Positions 16,022-24,885 of a stretch of DNA of 64,000 bases are shown here, one piece after another. The notes below the pieces were generated by a model. That model saw nothing but the letters and a program-made list of their open reading frames with translations. It searched no databases and had not been told where the DNA came from. Both the position numbers and the translations under genes were made by a program. Origin of the DNA: JBMDXK01 sp048594375. Lineage in GTDB: Bacteria > Pseudomonadota > Alphaproteobacteria > Rhizobiales > Methylopilaceae. The stretch lies in NCBI GenBank assembly GCA_048594375.1, contig JBMDXK010000023.1, forward strand, positions 62,001 through 126,000. The letters are read 5' to 3'. The stretch's first letter is position 1. Each line of letters starts with the position of its first letter.

Positions 16022-17107
16022 TTACAGGCTATAAACACGGTGAGCGCGCTGGCTCAGGGAAGTGAGGATCTCGTAAGAAAGAGTATTCGCTTGCAGCGCA
16101 ACAGCATCCAAACCAATGGCATCGCCAATCAGCGTTACCCAGTCGCCGCGCGCAAGATGCGGGTGGGCGCTTGTATCAATGGCGATTAAATCCATGGAAA
16201 TGCGCCCGACAATCGGGCATAGCTGACCGCTCACGCTGGCATTGCCGCCCGAATGCGCATCCGATGCGCCCAGAATACGCAAAATGCCGTCTGCATAACC
16301 CGCCGAAACAATCGCCAGTCGGGCATTGTGCTGCAAATGGTGCGCCGCACCATAGCCAATTGCATCACCCGCTTGTGCGTGGCGAATCTGGATGATACGG
16401 GCTTCCAGCTTTACCACCGGATTCAACGCCGGTGCCTGTGTGCTGGCCTTGCCGCCATACAGCGCAATGCCTGGGCGGCAGAGGTCAAAGTGATAGGCCT
16501 TATCACCAAGGCTTGCGGCAGAATTGGCAAGACTAGCTTGCGCTTGGGGAAAAAGAGCGCGCACCTTTTGAAATACGCAGAGTTGCTGCCGGTTTTGCGG
16601 GTGTTCTGGCGTATCCGCACAAGCCAGATGGCTCATAACCAATGCCGGTGCAAAGCCCTGCTGCGCCAGTACATGCGCTTCATCCGCCGATACGCCAAGC
16701 CGGTTCATGCCCGTATCCACATGCAGCGCACAAGGGTGCGTCGTGTGTGACGGATTGGCTTGCCATTCTCCCACTTCCCCGACACTGCCCAGCACAGGGC
16801 GAATATTATGGGCAATACATGTGGATGCAGCGCCCGGCGGCAAACCGTTCAAAGCATAAACAATCGCCCCATCCGGCAGTGCCTTGCGCGCGCGCAGCGC
16901 CTCACCCAGATGCGCAACAAAAAATTGCCGCGCGCCCTTCTTCCACAACGCTTTCGCCGCTTCTTCAAGGCCAATACCATACGCATTGGCTTTAATCACC
17001 GCAGCGCAGGTGGCAGGGGCAACACGCGCTGCAATCGCTTGCCAGTTATCACCAAGAGCATTGAGATCAATTGTCAGGCGGGTACCCGTCTCGTTCAGGC
17101 TATACAT
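16022..17107 (-). CDS. alr: alanine racemase
   Basis: A 361-residue fold-type III PLP enzyme that makes D-alanine for peptidoglycan. The PLP lysine is in AVIKANAYGIG near residue 39 and the second catalytic base, Tyr, is in IGYGAAH near residue 245. An N-terminal TIM barrel and a C-terminal beta-domain (VSAGYADG, GRISMDLIAID) are complete. It stands on the minus strand beside radA and DUF4760; the canonical order places it after dnaB. Confidence 0.96.
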   Translation of the reverse strand: MYSLNETGTRLTIDLNALGDNWQAIAARVAPATCAAVIKANAYGIGLEEAAKALWKKGARQFFVAHLGEALRARKALPDGAIVYALNGLPPGAASTCIAHNIRPVLGSVGEVGEWQANPSHTTHPCALHVDTGMNRLGVSADEAHVLAQQGFAPALVMSHLACADTPEHPQNRQQLCVFQKVRALFPQAQASLANSAASLGDKAYHFDLCRPGIALYGGKASTQAPALNPVVKLEARIIQIRHAQAGDAIGYGAAHHLQHNARLAIVSAGYADGILRILGASDAHSGGNASVSGQLCPIVGRISMDLIAIDTSAHPHLARGDWVTLIGDAIGLDAVALQANTLSYEILTSLSQRAHRVYSL

Positions 17108-17253
17108 GGCGTGTGCTCTTGTTCCTCAGCATAATGATGCGACCATAGCCGTTATTTTTATACCTTTTCGCTTGCAAACAAAAGCATTGTCGCCGCATTT
17201 CAATAAAATGAACATTCTATCAGAACGCGGCTATACCATAATGAAAACTAAGC

Positions 17254-18216
17254 CTAACTTGCATACAGCCAGCCGATATAAGCCGCGTAGCTGGCAAGAA
17301 AAACAACACCCGTACTTCTCAAAACCCGCTGCGCAGCATAAATAATCACCAACGCCACGCACGCAATACCAAGATTAAGGGGAATATCAAAATGGGCAAT
17401 CTGCCCGCTCAGCGGCACTGTGCTGATGAGAGATGTTATCCCCAAAATGCTGAGAATATTAAACAAATTACTGCCCAACACATTGCCAATAATAATATCT
17501 GTATTCTTTTTTACCGCCGCTGAAATAGCCGCGGCCAATTCAGGCAATGACGTGCCAACTGCCACCAGCGTAAGGCCAATCACCGCTTCCGAAATACCCG
17601 CTTTACGGGCAATATTGCTGGCACCCGTCACCAGAAAATCAGCACCCCATACCAGCAGCCCAATGCCGATCACGCTCATCAGAATGGAAAGACCCACCCC
17701 GAAATGCCCTTTAAACTCCTGCGCTTCATGCTCATGCACTGTATCTGGAGAAGTGGCGGGTAATGCCGTTTTATCGCTCTGCTCCGCTTTGTACGCATAC
17801 ACAAGATACGCCACCAGAGCCGCCATCATCCCCGCACCCGCTAAAGCCGAAATACTGCCGGTAAAGGTGAGCGCAAACAAAAAACCACTCGCCACCGTAA
17901 CCGCCACTGCATCCCGCTGGATCGCACGATCCGCGCACACCACAGGGCAAATCACCGCCGCTACACCCAAAATCAGCAACACATTCGCAATATTGCTGCC
18001 CACCACATTGCCCAACGCAATATCCGGCTGACCCGCCAAAGAAGCTTGCAGCGAAACCAACAGCTCAGGCGTTGACGTGCCAAAGCCCACCACAACCATG
18101 CCGATCAATATGGCTGAAATACCAAGCCGCTCCGACAAGGCAACACTGCCTCTGACAAGCGCCTCACCGCCTGCAAACAACAGCGCCAGTCCTCCAACCA
18201 ACAACGCATAGTCCAT
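17254..18216 (-). CDS. calcium/sodium antiporter (CaCA family, YrbG-like)
   Basis: A 320-residue inner-membrane protein with about ten helices. It holds the two inverted alpha-repeats of the CaCA family: GFGTSTPELLVS...GNVVGSNIANVL and AVGTSLPELAAA...GNVLGSNLFNIL. An acidic cytoplasmic loop of about 30 residues separates the halves. Such proteins exchange Ca2+ (or other cations) for Na+. The start ATG follows a good GGAGAGG. The 456-base upstream region on the same strand contains a structured leader described separately. Confidence 0.94.
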   Translation of the reverse strand: MDYALLVGGLALLFAGGEALVRGSVALSERLGISAILIGMVVVGFGTSTPELLVSLQASLAGQPDIALGNVVGSNIANVLLILGVAAVICPVVCADRAIQRDAVAVTVASGFLFALTFTGSISALAGAGMMAALVAYLVYAYKAEQSDKTALPATSPDTVHEHEAQEFKGHFGVGLSILMSVIGIGLLVWGADFLVTGASNIARKAGISEAVIGLTLVAVGTSLPELAAAISAAVKKNTDIIIGNVLGSNLFNILSILGITSLISTVPLSGQIAHFDIPLNLGIACVALVIIYAAQRVLRSTGVVFLASYAAYIGWLYAS

Positions 18217-18318
18217 AAATACCTCTCCTCAATGCCGAAAAGAGCGCAACACATGATGAAAATCAGCCGTGTTCGCTCGAAGTCTGTGTTTTATCGCACT
18301 GCTTTGAATGCGCGCATC

Positions 18319-18426
18319 CGGGAGAATTTCGGGGAGGGCTTTACATGATTACACCTGCACCGGGTTCTCCCAGTGCGGTTCGACATCACAATGTGAGTCC
18401 ATTGTCAGAGGGGCCCGATCCCGCAC
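18319..18426 (-). ncRNA. structured leader with alternative hairpins upstream of the antiporter gene
   Basis: On the minus strand, 5' to 3', three pairings are visible. GTGCGG (18421-18426) pairs with CCGCAC (18373-18378) and encloses the hairpin ACAATG-GACTCA-CATTGT. GCACTGGG-AGAA-CCCGGTGC (18357-18376) shares its 5' arm with the first stem, so the two exclude each other. GGGAGAA (18365-18371) can also pair with TTCTCCC (18320-18326). A G-U pair in the second hairpin is a C-A mismatch on the plus strand, which favours minus-strand transcription. This exclusive arrangement is typical of riboswitches or attenuators. I do not recognise the class. Confidence 0.5.
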
Positions 18427-18549
18427 AGCAAGAAATAAACGTTATTTTTATAAATTCAAGAGGGCTGCGCGAAAAAATATAGCCTGAGACGCAGAAGGGC
18501 TTGATGTGTCTTAGCGTGCAAGTGTTTGTTTTATTACAGAGTTTAAACC

Positions 18550-18571
18550 AATAAAAGATCCTTTTATTGGG
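18550..18571. repeat. hairpin in a short dispersed element after dnaB
   Basis: CCAATAAAAG and CTTTTATTGG form a 10-bp stem with a 2-base loop. The surrounding sequence (TTTGTTTTATTACAGAGTTT) is shared with a region at about 55240-55305. Confidence 0.5.
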
Positions 18572-18672
18572 GCTTGGCTATAATAAGGGATAACACCGCT
18601 CCTTTAGGCTCAGTCCTCACTCATCTGGAGAGGAAAGGCCCGTTCCTGGTTTTCGTTGAATCCAGCCAACGA

Positions 18673-20169
18673 TTAGTGATGATCCGGCAGACGGTCTTCC
18701 CGCGCAAGATTGCCAAAGCGGGTGACTTCCGCTTCAAACGATACCTCAATGGTGCCTGTTGGTCCGTGACGCTGCTTGCCGATAATGACTTCGGCTTTGC
18801 CCGCAACGCCTTCCATTTCATTCAGCCAGCTTTGAAATTCGGGCGTGCCTTCGCGTGGCTTCTTGTTCTTCACATAATACTCTTCACGGAACACAAACAG
18901 CACCACGTCCGCGTCCTGCTCGATGGAGCCGGACTCACGCAAATCCGAAAGCTGCGGACGCTTGTCATCGCGGTTTTCCACCTGACGGGAAAGCTGGGAC
19001 AACGCTATCAACGGCACATTCAGCTCTTTGGCCAAGGCTTTCAAGCCCGTGGTGATTTCTGTCAATTCCTGCACACGGTTCTCATTGCCGCCCTTTTTGG
19101 AGCCCGCAAGCAATTGCAAATAGTCCACAATCAACAAATCAAGGCCGCGCTGGCGCTTCAAACGTCTTGCCCGCGCGGTGACCTGTGAAATATTCATGCC
19201 GCCCGTTTCATCAATAAACAACGGAATGTTCTGGATTTGACGTGCCGTGTCCGCAATACGGGTGAATTGTTCTTCCGTAATATCACCGCGACGGATTTTA
19301 TAAGACGGCACACCCGATTGCTCCGCAATAATACGGTTGGCCAGCTGCTCGGCCGACATCTCCAGCGAGAAAAAGCCCACAATGCCGCCATCGGCCGCTT
19401 TGACATTGCCCTCCTGATCCTGCTCCGCGCGGTAACGCTTGGCAACATTAAACGCAATATTGGTCACAAAAGCCGTTTTACCCATACCCGGACGGCCAGC
19501 CAGAATAATCAAATCCGACGCTTGCAAACCGCCCATCAACCGATCAACGTCTTCAAGACCCGTGGCAAGGCCGGAAAGCCCCCCCGCACGGTTATACGCA
19601 TTGGCCGCCATCTGGATGGAGGTGGCTGCCGCATCGGAAAATGTTTGAAAACCACCGTCCGAACGCCCCTGTTCCGCCAGCTCATACAAGCGGCGCTCCG
19701 CGTCCTCAATCTGCTGGCGGGGCGGCATATCCACCGGCGCATCATAGGCGATATTGACCATATCCTCGCCCACGCCAATCAACGAACGGCGAATCGCCAG
19801 ATCATACACTGTCCGACCATAATCATGGGCATTGATAACTGACGTTGCCTCCGCCGCAAGACGCGCCAGATATTGCCACAAATTCAAGCCGCCAATATCA
19901 ATATCGGAAGGCAAAAACGTTTTCAGCGTCACCGGCGTGGCTACTTTACCCGCACGCACCAGCGAAGCCACAACCTCAAAAATTTTCTTATGCAACGGCT
20001 CGAAAAAATGATCCGGATGCAAAAAATCCGACACACGGTAATAGGCATCGTTGTTCACCAAAATTGCACCCAACAAAGCCTGCTCTGCCTCAATATTATG
20101 AGGAGATGCCCTGTAATGCGCCGCTTCCACCGGAGCAAGCGCGCGTGCAGTGTTTTCTAACGCAGCCAT
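18673..20169 (-). CDS. dnaB: replicative DNA helicase DnaB
   Basis: A 498-residue hexameric helicase of the replication fork. The N-terminal domain (HNIEAEQALLGAILVNNDAYY) binds primase. The RecA-like C-terminal domain has Walker A AGRPGMGKTAF near residue 212, FFSLEMSAEQLANR and the DYLQLL Walker B region. The frame is open further upstream, but the ATG at 20169 starts the conserved N-terminus. It is normally directly after rplI; here a 1.4-kb unknown gene lies between them. Confidence 0.97.
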   Translation of the reverse strand: MAALENTARALAPVEAAHYRASPHNIEAEQALLGAILVNNDAYYRVSDFLHPDHFFEPLHKKIFEVVASLVRAGKVATPVTLKTFLPSDIDIGGLNLWQYLARLAAEATSVINAHDYGRTVYDLAIRRSLIGVGEDMVNIAYDAPVDMPPRQQIEDAERRLYELAEQGRSDGGFQTFSDAAATSIQMAANAYNRAGGLSGLATGLEDVDRLMGGLQASDLIILAGRPGMGKTAFVTNIAFNVAKRYRAEQDQEGNVKAADGGIVGFFSLEMSAEQLANRIIAEQSGVPSYKIRRGDITEEQFTRIADTARQIQNIPLFIDETGGMNISQVTARARRLKRQRGLDLLIVDYLQLLAGSKKGGNENRVQELTEITTGLKALAKELNVPLIALSQLSRQVENRDDKRPQLSDLRESGSIEQDADVVLFVFREEYYVKNKKPREGTPEFQSWLNEMEGVAGKAEVIIGKQRHGPTGTIEVSFEAEVTRFGNLAREDRLPDHH

Positions 20170-20362
20170 AGTTATGATTACCTGTAGGGGTTTGGCATGT
20201 TCACGCGGCTGGATTTCCAGCCATGAACAGTAAATACCGTGCCGCTGCACAATAAGCTTTTTTGCGCTGCGATGCCACCTTCTTTACAAGTGGTACACCC
20301 TTCCTGCACAGTTCTATGCACAGGAATGAGTTTATGAAAATATAATGATTATAAGCTCTTAC

Positions 20363-20392
20363 ATAAAAAATAGCGCGTTACACACCGCTATT
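20363..20392 (-). terminator. terminator of the EF-hand/TraB-like gene
   Basis: On the minus strand AATAGCG and CGCTATT form a 7-bp stem followed by TTTTATG, 22 bases after the stop codon. Confidence 0.65.
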
Positions 20393-20414
20393 AACTTTTT
20401 GTTTCCACAACAGC

Positions 20415-21824
20415 CTAGCTGTCGTTTGCAGGGACATACATATCAAAGGTATCATAGGGAAGATCGGGTTCATATTTGTCCTTGCGCAAATAAACATCTT
20501 CCACCATGTCATAATATTCGTAGTCTTTGTTGCTTTTTGTCTGGTAGTTATAAACCGAAAATATTTCATCACGACCCAACGCCTCGATAAGGCGGGTGCC
20601 TACAGGATTTTCTGCATCAGAACTACCAAAAGCATTTTGAATGTTTGCGTTTGCCTGAGCGTGCGCTCCACCCAAAGAAGAAATAATGGTGGCTTCCGGG
20701 TTTTCCTTATAAAGTTTAACAATCTGGTTCGCCATGATCTCATCACGATTAATGTTCGTGATTGAGCCAATATCCTTAATACTGTTTGCCTCGGCGTAAT
20801 CCAGTACCGCTTTGGAGCCATCATCAATCGGTACGATTTTTGCGCCAGCGTTGTGCATTCTGACAATTGTATTTGCAACTTCTACGGGATCAACGGCAAC
20901 ATTTTGCCCGTAAGCTGTTTGCATCTGCCGCACAAAACGGGATTCAAACTCTTCAGGCGTGATCTCACCTTTATTCAAGCGCCCGATCAGATCAGGCCCG
21001 TTGGCGCTGAGATATTCGGATGAAAGCTCTACCGTATAAATAACAGGCTTGCCTTTTGGTGCAATCTTTTGAATGGTTGCTTCAATCGTATCCAAAGGCT
21101 GATCTTCATGATCTTCACCCATAAGAATTATACGTTCCGGGCGGTTTGCCAGCTCTGTAGAAATGATTTCCTTATCGTAAATAACGCTTGCAACGTCTTC
21201 TTGATCGAAAATGTTGTTCTTATTGGCATCAACAACATCGGTGTAAAATTCACGTTGTTCGTTTGTCGGAGCAGGTGGTGTATCCCCAGCAGACTGTTCT
21301 GATGGCTGTATCAAAGAATTTTGCGGCTGATTGGCACTGTTTTCTGGCACAGTATTGGCAGGCGTTTCGGCTTGCAGCTCCTCATTCAGTGCGGATTGAG
21401 ACAAGGCTTCATCGGTGGGCAAAGGAACCGCAACTGCTTCCGGTGGAAGTTTCTCATTCAATGAAGGTTGTGGGGAGCCTTCAGTGGTTGGCACAGGACT
21501 GGGAAGTGTTTCGACTGGCAGTTCCTCATTCAATGAAGGTTGTGGGGAACTTTCAGTTGTTGGCGCCGGATCAGGAAGTGCTGTAACTGGTTTCTCTTCA
21601 ACGGAAGGGGGGGGCGGCGGCACGTTGGTATATGATAGAACAGTATTAAGATCCTTTACAACCCGTCCTAATCTGTCTTTCGGTGATGAATTATCAAGCA
21701 GACCGTTCATTTTTAAAACGAAGTTCTCAAGTCTGCTTACAAAGTCATGTTCCGTCGATGATGCTGGCGGAAGAGTAGATGAATTTCCCAAGGTAGAGTT
21801 TTGAATATTACCTGTTTCAGACAT
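20415..21824 (-). CDS. unknown protein: proline-rich repeats, EF-hand-like loop and TraB/ChaN-like domain
   Basis: A 469-residue protein without a signal peptide or membrane helix. Residues about 70-170 are Pro/Glu/Ser/Thr-rich imperfect repeats (PTTEGSPQPSLNEKLP and variants). An EF-hand-like loop DANKNNIFDQED lies near residue 200. The rest resembles the TraB/ChaN/EreA-like alpha-beta fold: MGEDHEDQPLDTIEATIQ with the Glu-x-His pair, VELSSEY, and GGAHAQAN near residue 385. These similarities are by eye. The gene is inserted between rplI and dnaB, with its own terminator and an AT-rich, hairpin-bearing leader. A secreted or host-directed protein is possible, but the export route is unknown. 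Confidence 0.65.
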   Translation of the reverse strand: MSETGNIQNSTLGNSSTLPPASSTEHDFVSRLENFVLKMNGLLDNSSPKDRLGRVVKDLNTVLSYTNVPPPPPSVEEKPVTALPDPAPTTESSPQPSLNEELPVETLPSPVPTTEGSPQPSLNEKLPPEAVAVPLPTDEALSQSALNEELQAETPANTVPENSANQPQNSLIQPSEQSAGDTPPAPTNEQREFYTDVVDANKNNIFDQEDVASVIYDKEIISTELANRPERIILMGEDHEDQPLDTIEATIQKIAPKGKPVIYTVELSSEYLSANGPDLIGRLNKGEITPEEFESRFVRQMQTAYGQNVAVDPVEVANTIVRMHNAGAKIVPIDDGSKAVLDYAEANSIKDIGSITNINRDEIMANQIVKLYKENPEATIISSLGGAHAQANANIQNAFGSSDAENPVGTRLIEALGRDEIFSVYNYQTKSNKDYEYYDMVEDVYLRKDKYEPDLPYDTFDMYVPANDS

Positions 21825-21964
21825 CCTACACCCTCAGCACTTACTTTGTTCATAATAAAATATTAAACAACCAGCTAATTCTACAAGATATATCACTCAA
21901 TGCAAGCTGATTATTTTACGATTTATTCATAATTTGAAAATGTGCTTAATCGTGATGGGGATGA

Positions 21965-22013
21965 CACCTTTTACATTACGCATCCCACAACCATAACAGT
22001 GGATGGAAAAGGT
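21965..22013 (-). promoter_or_regulatory. long imperfect hairpin in the leader of the EF-hand/TraB-like gene
   Basis: On the minus strand ACCTTTT, CATCCAC, a 10-base loop, GTGGGATG and AAAAGGT form an imperfect stem of about 15 pairs. It lies about 140-190 bases before the start codon of the gene at 21824. Confidence 0.4.
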
Positions 22014-22095
22014 TACATATAGCGAGAACGCATAATAACATTATTATATGTGTTGCTCGTCTTTAGCACCGCTAGAAAGTTCTGCTAACAACACA

Positions 22096-22136
22096 GAATA
22101 AAAGTAAAAGCATGAATATTTATCATGCTTTTACTT
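22096..22136 (-). terminator. terminator of the rpsF-rpsR-DUF2232-rplI operon
   Basis: On the minus strand AAGTAAAAGCATGA and TCATGCTTTTACTT form a perfect 14-bp stem with a 7-base loop, followed by TTATTC. It lies about 40 bases after the rplI stop and separates the operon from the unknown gene and dnaB. Confidence 0.8.
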
Positions 22137-22172
22137 AAGCATATTAGGATGAAAACACGCTAGAAAGCAAAA

Positions 22173-22718
22173 TTATGCTTCTTCGTCACCTTCTTCTGGA
22201 ACGAAGGTTTCAAATTTTGGCTCTGCTGCGCGTTGTGTCAGGTCTTCGCCTTCTGCCTGACGTTCCGCTTCCTGCTGGCTGCGGGCAATATTAATACCAA
22301 TGTTAATATCAACTTCAGGGTGAAGCGCCACAACAATTGTATGAATACCAATTGTTTTCAACGGAGTATCCAGTTTCACCTGTGTATGGGCAATTTTGAA
22401 GTCATTGGAATTGAGAATTTCAGCAATATCACGGCTGCTCACAGAACCATACAGCTGACCTGTTTCACCCGCCTGACGCACCATGATAAAGGTTTTATCG
22501 GCCAGATTGGCGGCAACAGCTTCCGCGCTGTTTTTCAGTTCCTGATTGCGCTTTTCAAGCTGCTCACGCTCACGCTCAAAACGGGCTTTGTTGGATTCAT
22601 TGGCGCGCAAGGCTTTGCCTTGTGGCAGCAAAAAGTTACGGGCATAGCCGTCCCTTACACGCACTGTTTCACCCATTTTGCCAAGGCGGCCAATACGTTC
22701 AAGTAAAATAACGTCCAT
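22173..22718 (-). CDS. rplI: 50S ribosomal protein L9
   Basis: A 181-residue L9. The N-terminal 23S rRNA-binding domain begins MDVILLERIGRLGKMG with GYARNFLLPQGKA. A long connecting helix and a C-terminal domain (LYGSVSSRDIAEIL, GIHTIVVALHPEV) follow. A 30-residue acidic tail extends beyond the E. coli length (149 residues). Last gene of the rpsF operon. Confidence 0.97.
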   Translation of the reverse strand: MDVILLERIGRLGKMGETVRVRDGYARNFLLPQGKALRANESNKARFEREREQLEKRNQELKNSAEAVAANLADKTFIMVRQAGETGQLYGSVSSRDIAEILNSNDFKIAHTQVKLDTPLKTIGIHTIVVALHPEVDINIGINIARSQQEAERQAEGEDLTQRAAEPKFETFVPEEGDEEA

Positions 22719-22790
22719 TTTTCGTCTCCATTACAGTATAAGGACAATATTCTTTTGGAAGGCAGGACATGCTTTAATAGCTGTTGCTAT

Positions 22791-23762
22791 CTATGCTTTT
22801 GAACTGCTTCCGGTTTTTTGGAAAAAACGGCGCTTCAGCCCCGCATAGTGTTCCACCAGCCCAAGCAAGGCAACAATAAATATTGCCCACCCTTGCACCA
22901 GTAAAAAGAAATAAACCGACAACAGAATAGGCACCCGCCAGCGCGTATTCAGTGTTCCCAGATGAATAACGCTCAAGCCCAACAGCATAAAACACAACGT
23001 GCCTGTTACCACCGCTACGGTGCCGATTAACCCCAGAGCGCCTGAAAAAAATGTCAGCACAAACGCCGCCGGAAAAAAAATATTAAACCAGCGCGGCAAG
23101 GCAAACGCGAAAAAATTGGGCTTTGGCCTCGGAAAATCAGGCCGATACAGGTTCATCCGTACGCTAAGCCAGAAATTCATCAGCATCATGGTGAGCCAAG
23201 CGGTGGCTCCCATAATCGGTAAAAACTGTGCAAGCATTTTTGCAACGTCTTGGCTGTCGCCCCCTTTGGCCAGTGCCGACAGATCTGTCTGCCCCGCATT
23301 TGCCTCCAGAATACGGTTGCTGAACGCCAGCAACATCTTCTGATATTCTTCAAACGACGGAGCAACAAGAATACTTATACCCACCAGAACCGGAGCAAAT
23401 GCTGCCATCATGGCAACAATTGCGCCCACAGGATACCACCGCAATACCGCACGTTGGGTCTGGTGGTTTAACGCGGCTAAATCCGCTTGCAAAAACAGAA
23501 AACCCATCAACCAGCCCGGCAGTGCCAGTGCGATCAGGTAACCCAGTGCAATAGGGGAATGTAAAAACGGAACAATAATCATTGCCGCAACAAGCGCGGC
23601 CAGCATCCCTGCGTAATAATCATACCGGAGGCAGACAAACATCACCGGCAAGGGCGCAAAAAACAACAATACGGGCGCAACAATAAATACAGGACTAAGG
23701 CCTAAAATGGTAAGCAGCGCGGATATGCCGCCATACACAAGTGCAACACTGTAAAAAGCCAT
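22791..23762 (-). CDS. DUF2232 family membrane protein
   Basis: A 323-residue protein with about eight membrane helices. DUF2232 (YybS-like) proteins occupy this place between rpsR and rplI in many alphaproteobacteria. The ATG at 23762 follows GGGGA and starts MAFYSVALVYGGISALL; the frame is open eight codons upstream. The C-terminus is basic. The role is unknown; some relatives look like energy-coupling S components. Confidence 0.88.
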   Translation of the reverse strand: MAFYSVALVYGGISALLTILGLSPVFIVAPVLLFFAPLPVMFVCLRYDYYAGMLAALVAAMIIVPFLHSPIALGYLIALALPGWLMGFLFLQADLAALNHQTQRAVLRWYPVGAIVAMMAAFAPVLVGISILVAPSFEEYQKMLLAFSNRILEANAGQTDLSALAKGGDSQDVAKMLAQFLPIMGATAWLTMMLMNFWLSVRMNLYRPDFPRPKPNFFAFALPRWFNIFFPAAFVLTFFSGALGLIGTVAVVTGTLCFMLLGLSVIHLGTLNTRWRVPILLSVYFFLLVQGWAIFIVALLGLVEHYAGLKRRFFQKTGSSSKA

Positions 23763-23831
23763 AAAATCCCCGCTGTCCCGTATCACGGTTAGAGGCTTGA
23801 AAGCCCCAACGCTTGCCTTGAAAGGCCATTC

Positions 23832-23865
23832 AAAACAAGTTGTCCGATAAAAGAATCAGACAACT
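23832..23865 (-). terminator. hairpin between rpsR and the DUF2232 gene
   Basis: On the minus strand AAGTTGTC...GACAACTT forms a stem of 8 pairs plus GAT/ATC, followed by GTTTTG. It may be a partial attenuator that lowers expression of DUF2232 and rplI relative to S6 and S18. Confidence 0.5.
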
Positions 23866-23922
23866 TATGCTTTTGTGTTTCAAGCTCACCGAAAAGGCAA
23901 GCCTGATGCAAAATATCTGCAA

Positions 23923-24168
23923 TTACTTGATGATGTAAGGCAGGAAACCCAAGAAGCGGGCGCGTTTGATAGCGCGTGCCAACTCGCGTTGTTTCTTTGC
24001 GGAAACAGCCGTGATGCGGGAAGGTACAATTTTGCCGCGCTCAGAAATATAACGTTGCAGCAATTTTGTATCTTTGTAATCAATGCGCGGCGCGTTGGTG
24101 CCGGAGAACGGGCAGGTTTTGCGACGGCGGAAGAAGGGGCGACGTGCGCCTTGTTGTGCAGTACTCAT
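23923..24168 (-). CDS. rpsR: 30S ribosomal protein S18
   Basis: An 81-residue S18 with the basic RRPFFRRRKTCPFSG start and the core DYKDTKLLQRYISERGKI. Ends RARFLGFLPYIIK. Its ATG overlaps the rpsF stop as ATGA, so translation of S6 and S18 is coupled; the two proteins bind each other on the 30S platform. Confidence 0.97.
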   Translation of the reverse strand: MSTAQQGARRPFFRRRKTCPFSGTNAPRIDYKDTKLLQRYISERGKIVPSRITAVSAKKQRELARAIKRARFLGFLPYIIK

Positions 24169-24575
24169 GCTTCATCTCCTTCGGAATCGTCAGTGCTATC
24201 GCTGTTGTTGTCGTTGTCACGACGGTTGCGATCATCACGGCGCGGGCGTTCTTCGCGGCGTTGCAGGGCAGCAGAAGGACCTTCTTCGTGCTCTTCAACA
24301 CGAATGGTGAGGAAACGGATGATATCTTCGTTGATGCTCATCTGGCGTTCCATCTCTTTGACCGCAGCAGGAGACGCATCAATATTGATGAGGGTGTAGT
24401 GGGCTTTACGGTTTTTGCGCACTTTATAAGCAAGAGGCTTCAAACCCCATTGCTCGATTTTCGCAAAAGAACCGCCTTCAGCTTCAACAATGCCTTTCAG
24501 CTGTTCCGTCACAGCTTCAACCTGCTGCGGCGTAACATCCTGACGGGACATAAAAATATGCTCATACAAGGGCAT
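24165..24575 (-). CDS. rpsF: 30S ribosomal protein S6
   Basis: A 136-residue S6. The ferredoxin-like core runs from MPLYEHIFMSRQDVTPQQVE to about residue 100. A charged tail rich in Arg then Asp/Asn follows, like the variable acidic S6 tails of other bacteria. First gene of the operon; GGAAAGG precedes the start. The upstream leader contains a GCCCTT/AAGGGC stem that could be the S6:S18 autoregulatory site, but I could not confirm it. Confidence 0.97.
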   Translation of the reverse strand: MPLYEHIFMSRQDVTPQQVEAVTEQLKGIVEAEGGSFAKIEQWGLKPLAYKVRKNRKAHYTLINIDASPAAVKEMERQMSINEDIIRFLTIRVEEHEEGPSAALQRREERPRRDDRNRRDNDNNSDSTDDSEGDEA

Positions 24576-24885
24576 AATATTACCTTTCCATAAATGAGTG
24601 CTTCTGGCGCCAAGCCCTTCAAGCCCGTTTCAGGAAAGGGCAAGAAAGTTCAAGAAGGCGGAGACACCGGAAGGCGAAATCCCAAAGATTCCTGACTTTC
24701 CCTCGCAGAAAAGCCCTCCCATTCAGCCACCAGCCAAACAGCAATGATGGTTCATATACATAAAATGCACAGGATGCAAGCGTTGCTCTGCCGAATATTC
24801 ATCCACAGGCTGAATCGGGTAAAACTTGACAGAACGTTAATGGTCGTGTCTGTGCGTGTGAACAAAGAATGTGAGGAATTGTGCG
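24576..24885. promoter_or_regulatory. divergent promoter region between rpsF and fabD
   Basis: 310 bases that must hold both promoters. On the plus strand TTGACA at 24826-24831 is a good -35 for fabD, but no convincing -10 lies at the right distance. On the minus side a GC-rich leader with a GCCCTT...AAGGGC stem (24615-24645) precedes rpsF. Confidence 0.4.

Noticed and set aside
24826..24854. Promoter for fabD from TTGACA
   Set aside because: The -35 is good but no acceptable -10 lies 16-18 bases downstream.
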